Source of the DNA: an uncultured Actinomycetes bacterium
GTDB lineage: Bacteria > Actinomycetota > Acidimicrobiia > Acidimicrobiales > RAAP-2
Length of the DNA: 46,028 bases
Reading direction: 5' to 3'
Assembly (NCBI GenBank): GCA_903870905.1
Contig: CAIQEU010000048.1
Coordinates: 1-46,028 of the forward strand
The position numbers and the translations under genes are program-made. The notes beneath the pieces were generated by a model that was not told the DNA's origin, did not search any database, and saw only the letters and a program-made list of their open reading frames with translations. Below, piece by piece: positions 41,694-46,028 of the stretch. How positions within the stretch are numbered: position 1 is the first letter of the stretch; every line of letters starts with the position of its first letter.

Positions 41694-42125
41694 TCAGCCT
41701 GCGACCGCGATGCCCATTGAGCGGGCCGTACCGGCCACCTGGCGCTTGGCCATCTCGAGGTCATCGGTGTTGAGGTCTTGGAGCTTGATCTTGGCGATCT
41801 CGGTCAACTGCGCGTCGGTGACCGCAGCCACGGTCTCGCGTCCAGCGGTGGTCGCACCCTTCTGGAGTCCGAGCGCTTGACGGAGCAAGAACGGAACCGG
41901 CGAGGTCTTGAGGACGAAGGTGAAGCTGCGGTCCTCGTAGATGGTGATGTCGACCGGGACGACCTGTCCACGCATGGACTCGGTTGCTGCGTTGTACTGC
42001 TTGCAGAACTCCATGGTCTGAATACCGTGCGGCCCAAGTGCGGTACCAACCGGCGGCGCAGGCGTCGCTCCCCCAGCTTCGAGCTGGATCTTGACGATCG
42101 CAGTGACCTTCTTCTTCGGTGCCAT
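41694..42125 (-). CDS. rplK: 50S ribosomal protein L11
   Basis: GTPase-centre protein and thiostrepton-site partner, 143 residues. Marks are [33 protein letters not shown] and the C-terminal signature [21 protein letters not shown]. It follows nusG by 27 bases. Confidence 0.98.
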   Translation of the reverse strand: MAPKKKVTAIVKIQLEAGGATPAPPVGTALGPHGIQTMEFCKQYNAATESMRGQVVPVDITIYEDRSFTFVLKTSPVPFLLRQALGLQKGATTAGRETVAAVTDAQLTEIAKIKLQDLNTDDLEMAKRQVAGTARSMGIAVAG

Positions 42126-42152
42126 AACTCCTCTTTCCTTCGAACGGTAGGC

Positions 42153-42815
42153 CTAGGCCTTCGCGACCTGGCTGAACTCGAGTTCGACCGGGGTTTCCCG
42201 GCCGAAGATGTTGACGAGGACCTTCAACTTCAACTGGTCCTCGTTGATCTCGTCGATGATGGCGTTGAAGTCGGCGAATGGGCCGTCCTTCACGCGAATG
42301 GTTTCGCCAACTTCGTACTCGTGACGGGTACGGGTGCGCTTGGCCGCTGGAGCCTGCTCGGCACCTTCAACCTTGACGCCGAGGAGGTTCTCCACCTCTT
42401 GGCGCATGAGCGGGGTCGGCGTCGTTCCTGGGCCGACGAACCCGGTGACGTTCGGCGTGCCCTTGATAGCGGCCCAGACATCATCGTCCATGAAGCAGCG
42501 GACGAGGACGTAACCCGGCAGCACCTTCTTCGAGACGGTGACCTTGCGACCGTTCTTGAACTCGTCGACGTCTTCCATGGGAATCTCGATGTCGAAGATC
42601 TGGTCCTCGAGTCCACGAGCAGCGATGAGATGCTCGAGGTTGGACTTCACCTTCTTCTCATAACCCGAGTAGGTGTGGACCACGTACCAACGACCAGGCA
42701 GGTCGTAGGGGCTCTCGATGCGAGGCTCGTCGATTTCCTCAACGGCGTCATCGATGTCGTCGACGATCAACTCGTCGACCTCAATAGATTCAGTTTCTTC
42801 AACGGAATTGGACAC
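42153..42815 (-). CDS. nusG: Transcription termination/antitermination protein NusG
   Basis: Elongation factor that binds RNA polymerase and couples to S10 or Rho. It is 220 residues. An acidic N-terminal extension of about 40 residues ([20 protein letters not shown]) precedes the NGN domain, which starts at about [15 protein letters not shown] and contains PGYVLV. The KOW domain is near residues 167-200 with [15 protein letters not shown]. Such extensions are seen in actinobacterial NusG. The start is GTG, 9 bases after secE. Confidence 0.97.
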   Translation of the reverse strand: MSNSVEETESIEVDELIVDDIDDAVEEIDEPRIESPYDLPGRWYVVHTYSGYEKKVKSNLEHLIAARGLEDQIFDIEIPMEDVDEFKNGRKVTVSKKVLPGYVLVRCFMDDDVWAAIKGTPNVTGFVGPGTTPTPLMRQEVENLLGVKVEGAEQAPAAKRTRTRHEYEVGETIRVKDGPFADFNAIIDEINEDQLKLKVLVNIFGRETPVELEFSQVAKA

Positions 42816-42824
42816 AGCTACCTC

Positions 42825-43115
42825 TCACTGAAACAGGGCTAGAACAATCTTGCCGAACCCGAGGTTCAACAAGTAGATCAACCCGGTCATGACGACGAGG
42901 ACGCTGGCGACGATCCCGACGTAGTTCTTGAGCTCTGGCCGGGTCGGCCAGGTCACCTGACGGAGTTCCTCTCGGACCTCGCGGAAGAACTGGCGAACCG
43001 ACGTCCGCTCCTTGCGAGCCTTGCGCTGTGCAGGTGCAGCGGCGCGAGCGACGGGGGCACCGTCGGCACCCACCTGACCCTTGCGTTGCATCATGCGCTT
43101 GGTTTCGCGGTTCAT
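42825..43115 (-). CDS. secE: Protein translocase subunit SecE
   Basis: Essential small SecYEG subunit, 96 residues. A basic N-terminal part is followed by the amphipathic FFREVREELRQVTWPTRPEL motif and a single membrane helix (YVGIVASVLVVMTGLIYLLNLGF). ATG at 43115 was chosen; the frame is open upstream but that portion runs into tRNA-Trp and cannot be coding. secE-nusG is the classical pair. Confidence 0.95.
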   Translation of the reverse strand: MNRETKRMMQRKGQVGADGAPVARAAAPAQRKARKERTSVRQFFREVREELRQVTWPTRPELKNYVGIVASVLVVMTGLIYLLNLGFGKIVLALFQ

Positions 43116-43141
43116 CTGCTCATTACTCTCGTCGATGTGGT

Positions 43142-43159
43142 CGAGTCGCGAACGACTCG
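43142..43159 (-). promoter_or_regulatory. UUCG-loop hairpin between tRNA-Trp and secE
   Basis: CGAGTCG-TTCG-CGACTCG is a perfect 7-pair stem starting four bases after the tRNA 3' end. It has no T-run, so it more likely protects the processed 5' end of the secE-nusG message or guides tRNA processing than terminates transcription. Confidence 0.45.
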
Positions 43160-43163
43160 TTTG

Positions 43164-43236
43164 CAGGGCAGGAGGGATTTGAACCCCCAACCCCCGGTTT
43201 TGGAGACCGGTGCTCTGCCAATTGAGCTACTGCCCT
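43164..43236 (-). tRNA. tRNA-Trp (anticodon CCA)
   Basis: 73-base cloverleaf. The acceptor AGGGCAG pairs with CTGCCCT, with discriminator G. The D arm is AGCTCAATTGGCAGAGC. The anticodon stem CCGGT/ACCGG carries loop CTCCAAA, and the T loop is TTCAAAT. The 3' CCA is not encoded. A TAGCAT box at 43276-43281 may belong to its promoter, without a clear -35. Confidence 0.96.
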
Positions 43237-43322
43237 TTGTCCAGCGCACCGAGGTGCGTTGGGCGTGGGTTGGCAATGCTACCACCGAGACCGATCGCCT
43301 TCGAGCGGCGACCGGAAGTCGG

Positions 43323-43487
43323 CTACCTGGTCTCCTTGTGGAGGGTGTGGCGGCGGTCGAAGCGGCAGTACTTCTTCAACTCGATGCGCTCGCGGTCGTT
43401 GACCTTGTTCTTCATCGTGATGTAGTTGCGACGCTTGCAGTCCTCGCATGCCAAGGTGACGGCGATGCGCTTCTCATTGCGGGCCAT
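43323..43487 (-). CDS. rpmG: 50S ribosomal protein L33 (one zinc cysteine replaced)
   Basis: 54-residue ribosomal protein: [20 protein letters not shown], then [20 protein letters not shown] and [14 protein letters not shown]. In the zinc-binding form of the family two CxxC pairs are expected. Here the first pair C14/C17 is intact but the second reads C41-R-F-D44, so the fourth ligand is aspartate. AGGAG lies 8 bases before the ATG. Its place between tRNA-Met and tRNA-Trp, upstream of secE, is conserved in actinobacteria. Confidence 0.95.
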   Translation of the reverse strand: MARNEKRIAVTLACEDCKRRNYITMKNKVNDRERIELKKYCRFDRRHTLHKETR

Positions 43488-43546
43488 TTCGAATTCTCCT
43501 TCGAGTGATGCGAGGTGATGCTGGTATTCCCCCTTGACGGGGTGAG

Positions 43547-43620
43547 TAGCGGCGGCCGGATTCGAACCGGCGACCCCACGATTATGAGCCGTGTGCTCTA
43601 ACCAACTGAGCTACGCCGCC
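43547..43620 (-). tRNA. tRNA-Met (anticodon CAT), elongator type
   Basis: 74-base cloverleaf. The acceptor GGCGGCG pairs with CGCCGCT with a G1-U72 wobble at the end and discriminator A. The D arm AGCTCAGTTGGTTAGAGC, anticodon loop CTCATAA on CACGG/TCGTG, and T loop TTCGAAT are normal. It lacks the three G-C pairs of initiator tRNA at the anticodon stem. A tRNA-Ile2 with modified CAT cannot be fully excluded, but the position next to tRNA-Thr upstream of rpmG is typical for tRNA-Met. Confidence 0.9.
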
Positions 43621-43625
43621 AAGCG

Positions 43626-43698
43626 AGCCCCCTGTCAGAATCGAACTGACGACCTTTTCCTTACCATGGAAACGCTCTGCCGACTGAGCTAAGGGGGC
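43626..43698 (-). tRNA. tRNA-Thr (anticodon GGT)
   Basis: 73-base cloverleaf. The acceptor GCCCCCT pairs with AGGGGGC, discriminator T. The anticodon stem TTTCC/GGAAA holds loop ATGGTAA; the T loop is TTCGATT. It lies five bases before tRNA-Met and is first in the leftward transcription unit that leads through rpmG to secE-nusG. Confidence 0.95.
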
Positions 43699-43724
43699 CT
43701 TACGGCTCGAGGCCGCAAGCAGAC

Positions 43725-43753
43725 ATACTAGCCAAAGGACCAACGAGGGCAAA
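43725..43753 (-). promoter_or_regulatory. Promoter for tRNA-Thr and the leftward run
   Basis: Minus-strand TAGTAT (43725-43730) is preceded by TTTGCC at 17 bases or TTGCCC at 16. Predicted start is near 43718, some 20 bases before the tRNA. The -10 box is identical to that of the infA promoter. The 94-base gap to the plus-strand GNAT gene is a divergent promoter region. Confidence 0.5.
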
Positions 43754-43780
43754 CCGGGCCACTGCACCTCGAGTCCTCGC

Positions 43781-43786
43781 TAGATT
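43781..43786 (+). promoter_or_regulatory. -10 box of a probably leaderless GNAT transcript
   Basis: TAGATT ends six bases before the GTG start of the acetyltransferase, which puts the expected transcription start on the GTG itself. No ribosome-binding site lies between. No -35 consensus is visible at the usual distance. Confidence 0.4.
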
Positions 43787-43792
43787 CGGGCC

Positions 43793-44302
43793 GTGCAAAT
43801 TCGCCCCGCTGCCCTCACAGACGCCGAAGCGATTCGCACGATCTACAACGTTGAAGTTGAGCAGTCGACCGTCACCTTCGACCTCATCGCCCGCACCGAA
43901 GCAGAGCAACTCGCGTGGCTCGATGCGCACCGCGGTGCCTACCCGTGCTTGGTCGCTCTGGCGGAGGCGGGTGATGGCGTCTCGAGCGGGACGGTGCTTG
44001 GGTTCGCAGCGCTCTCGCCGTTCCGAGATCGACCCGCCTACGCGACGACCGTTGAGAACTCCGTCTACGTCGACCGCTCAGCGCGCGGACTGGGGGTTGG
44101 CCGAGCCCTCCTCGACGCCATCATCGCCGCGGCCAAAGAGCAAGGGTTCCACTCCATCATCGCCCGGATCAGCGGCGACAACGGCCTCTCGGTCACCTTG
44201 CACGAAGCCGTTGGCTTCACCGTCGTCGGCATTGAGCGGGAGGTCGGCCGCAAGCACGGCACCTGGCTCGACGTGATCGAGCTCCAACTGCTCTTCGACT
44301 GA
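43793..44302 (+). CDS. GNAT N-acetyltransferase, phosphinothricin-acetyltransferase-like (MnaT/YncA type)
   Basis: A 169-residue single-domain GNAT enzyme. The N-terminus IRPAALTDAEAIRTIYN and the segment ENSVYVDRSARGLGVGRALL (acetyl-CoA loop, about residues 88-107) match the family named after phosphinothricin acetyltransferase. Natural substrates of these housekeeping members are usually methionine sulfone or sulfoximine and similar amino acids; herbicide resistance should not be inferred. It starts with GTG, is the only plus-strand gene, and ends 3 bases from the convergent glycosyltransferase with no terminator hairpin visible between. Confidence 0.85.
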   Translation: MQIRPAALTDAEAIRTIYNVEVEQSTVTFDLIARTEAEQLAWLDAHRGAYPCLVALAEAGDGVSSGTVLGFAALSPFRDRPAYATTVENSVYVDRSARGLGVGRALLDAIIAAAKEQGFHSIIARISGDNGLSVTLHEAVGFTVVGIEREVGRKHGTWLDVIELQLLFD

Positions 44303-44305
44303 GCG

Positions 44306-45979
44306 CTACACCTCCGAGAGGCGCGGGAGTACCGGCGCGAAAATCGGTGGATCGACGAACGGATCAGTGTCGGTTGCCAGGGGGACGGTCCATCGCCCGA
44401 GGGGGCAGAGGAAGATCACGAGGCAGGCGAAGAGGACGGCTGCGGTGGCCAGCGGATCAACCTGCAGCAAGTTGACGACCAGGGTCTTGCCGCCGGGCAG
44501 ACCAATGAACGGAGCGATGGTTGTCAGCGCGATGATGCCGGTTCGTAGGCGACCGGTTGCCACGGGCACCAGCAGCACAATGCCCCACGTGAGGTACCAG
44601 GGCTGGATGACCGGCCCGAGGATCACAATGGCGAGCAGAGAAAGTCCGGTGGCCTTGATCCCACCAATGCCGTCGACCTTGGAGAAGAGCCACACAGAAA
44701 TTCCCGCCGCCGTTGCGAGTCCAATGAGTCGGCTCACCGAGATCGTCGTGGCCATCGTGGTGTGGAGCCCGACGGCATGGGCAGCCGTGGCGAGCAGCAT
44801 GCCGACTGCGGTGGCTGGTGCCTCCCAACTGCGCACGGTACCGGGGCTGGCCAAGTTCTTCACCCACCCAAATCCGAGTCCCGAAAGCAGCGAGAGCCCG
44901 ACGAACACTGCAGCCGTCACCAGCGCACCAATCGCCAGAGGCTTCGCCCGCTCTCGCACCGAAGCAGTAGGACCGAGCCACTCCCAGGCGATGTAGCCAA
45001 CCCCGAGAATCGCTGGTGCTTTCACCGCTGCTGCCAGCGCACAGACCATGAGGGCGAGGATGAGCCGTCGGCGTTTCGCCAGCAAGAACCCGTAGACGAG
45101 GAGACCCGCCATGAGCGCGTCGTTGTGTGCCCCAGAAACGAGACTGGTGAGGACGAGGGGGTTGAGAATTCCGAGCACGAAGGCTCGACTCGGATCGCGG
45201 CCAAGGATCTTCGCGAGCTGGGGAATGGCGTAGGCCAAGAGCACGACGCCAGCAATGGCGAGGAAGCGGAGGAGTACCACCGTCACGAGTTCATGGTGGA
45301 AGCTCGCAGCCGCGAACCACCCATCGACCATCAAGAAGAGCGGACCGTAGGGTGCGGGGGCGTTCTGCCACAACGGGTCGACGGGGAAGGTGTAGGCCGA
45401 GGCACCCGAGGTGTAGGGACCGTAGAGGTAGGGGTTCACGTGGTTGTGCACCATCTCCCCCTGCGCTGCGTAGGAGAAGATGTCTCGAGAGAACATTGGC
45501 GCCACGATGATGAGGGGCAGCGCCCACACGATCGCCATCGAGACGACGTACCGAAGTGGCGCAGCGGAACGACACGCCATCGCCCGAATCAGGTGGATCC
45601 AGGTCCGGAGCAGCAACACCAGACCGCCGTAGACGAGCACCAACGTCGACAGCAGCATCGCCGTTCCGTAGTGATGGCTCGCCACCTGGGGTTCACCGAA
45701 GAACCACGTTCCTCTGAGTTCGAACTTGAACGGTGAATCAGGGAGCGCCCCACCAACAGCAATCGCCGTCGTGGCCAAGAAGCCCAGAATGCCGGGGATG
45801 AGGAGCCAGCCCCACGAGGGGCCGTCCTGCAGGGGACCCTTCCGACTCATCCAGCCAGAGATCGAGAAGGGCTCGAGCCGAATCGTCATCTGCTCTGCCC
45901 ACGCGTTCACTCGAGCCAACCGACCGAGTGCACCGGACTGCGGCGTGCCGGTCGCTTCGGGTTCGAGCGTGGAAGTCAC
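44306..45979 (-). CDS. MptB-like polyprenol-phosphomannose-dependent mannosyltransferase
   Basis: Integral membrane GT-C glycosyltransferase of 557 residues with roughly a dozen hydrophobic segments and a cytoplasmic N-terminus of about 50 residues. The first large extracytoplasmic loop contains FSRDIFSYAAQGEMVHNHVN, typical of the MptA/MptB alpha-1,6-mannosyltransferases, including the probable catalytic aspartate in RDIFSY. ILNPLVLTSLVSGAHNDALM and VIQPWYLTWG are further family-like stretches. In mycobacteria MptB builds the proximal mannan of lipomannan; the product here is unknown. The start is GTG. It is convergent with the GNAT gene and lacks other glycolipid genes beside it. Confidence 0.8.
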   Translation of the reverse strand: MTSTLEPEATGTPQSGALGRLARVNAWAEQMTIRLEPFSISGWMSRKGPLQDGPSWGWLLIPGILGFLATTAIAVGGALPDSPFKFELRGTWFFGEPQVASHHYGTAMLLSTLVLVYGGLVLLLRTWIHLIRAMACRSAAPLRYVVSMAIVWALPLIIVAPMFSRDIFSYAAQGEMVHNHVNPYLYGPYTSGASAYTFPVDPLWQNAPAPYGPLFLMVDGWFAAASFHHELVTVVLLRFLAIAGVVLLAYAIPQLAKILGRDPSRAFVLGILNPLVLTSLVSGAHNDALMAGLLVYGFLLAKRRRLILALMVCALAAAVKAPAILGVGYIAWEWLGPTASVRERAKPLAIGALVTAAVFVGLSLLSGLGFGWVKNLASPGTVRSWEAPATAVGMLLATAAHAVGLHTTMATTISVSRLIGLATAAGISVWLFSKVDGIGGIKATGLSLLAIVILGPVIQPWYLTWGIVLLVPVATGRLRTGIIALTTIAPFIGLPGGKTLVVNLLQVDPLATAAVLFACLVIFLCPLGRWTVPLATDTDPFVDPPIFAPVLPRLSEV

Positions 45980-46008
45980 GGCGCGAGCCTACCGAAGTGC
46001 GTTGTGGG

Positions 46009-46028
46009 CCCCCCCCGGGGGGGGGGGC
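46009..46028. other. C/G homopolymer at the contig end
   Basis: Eight C, eleven G and a final C close the window, just 30 bases upstream of the MptB-like start. The pattern is unlike anything else in the window and looks like an assembly or sequencing artefact at a contig end. Confidence 0.6.

Noticed and set aside
43116-43190. An N-terminal extension of SecE beginning GVQIPPALQ
   Set aside because: That peptide is the translation of the tRNA-Trp 3' half, a well-known artefact; the downstream ATG matches the family.
43582-43767. Small open frames across the tRNA-Thr/tRNA-Met pair
   Set aside because: The encoded peptides ([12 protein letters not shown] and similar) are typical translations of tRNA genes and not proteins.
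43793-44302. Phosphinothricin resistance gene
   Set aside because: The family name derives from one resistance enzyme; chromosomal members in housekeeping settings mostly act on other substrates, and nothing here shows herbicide specificity.
46009-46028. Perfect C/G palindrome as a possible telomere or replication element
   Set aside because: A C8-G11 run at the exact contig end in otherwise normal sequence is best explained as assembly artefact.

Overview
This window is the large translation and transcription housekeeping cluster of a high-GC actinobacterium. I judge the class Acidimicrobiia most likely, from protein wording and gene order; this is inference without a database search. Actinobacterial pointers are the frequent GTG starts, a MptB-like polyprenol-phosphomannose mannosyltransferase at the right edge, a zinc-binding S14 (type Z), and alr, nnr, acpS and glmS packed behind the ribosomal genes.

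Layout. Everything from about 43.7 kb down to position 1 is transcribed leftward (minus strand). In order of transcription it reads: tRNA-Thr, tRNA-Met, rpmG, tRNA-Trp, secE-nusG, rplK-rplA, rplJ-rplL, rpoB-rpoC, rpsL-rpsG-fusA-tuf-rpsJ, rplC-D-W-B-rpsS-rplV-rpsC-rplP-rpmC-rpsQ, rplN-X-E-rpsZ-rpsH-rplF-R-rpsE-rpmD-rplO-secY-adk-map, infA-rpmJ-rpsM-K-D-rpoA-rplQ-truA, a small membrane protein, rplM-rpsI, glmM-glmS-acpS-nnr-alr-udg, and finally the t6A set tsaE-tsaB-rimI-tsaD. tsaD runs off the left edge. Most junctions are ATGA, GTGA, TGATG or TAATG overlaps, so translational coupling is extensive. Only two genes lie right of the tRNAs: a plus-strand GNAT acetyltransferase and a convergent MptB-like membrane glycosyltransferase. 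The last 20 bases are a C/G homopolymer that looks like a contig-end artefact.

Regulation. Promoter-like pairs with a recurring TTGNNN-17-TANNNT form can be read upstream of tRNA-Thr, rpsL, rplC, infA and rplM. At rpsL and rplC the -35 element is built into the 3' arm of a hairpin that follows the previous gene. An L10-leader-type structure precedes rplJ, and structured leaders precede rplC, tuf, infA and rplM. No stretch over 300 bases lacks a gene; the longest gaps are 281 bases (rplL-rpoB), 223 (rpsJ-rplC) and 218 (rplA-rplJ), all described below.

I see no phage, IS element, CRISPR array, toxin system or biosynthetic cluster. I do not think the window contains a new multi-gene system. The points worth a second look are small: infA with an apparent CTG start, composite terminator/promoter junctions, low-complexity acidic tails on S3, L22 and L10, an L33 lacking one zinc cysteine, and an unassigned membrane protein between truA and rplM.
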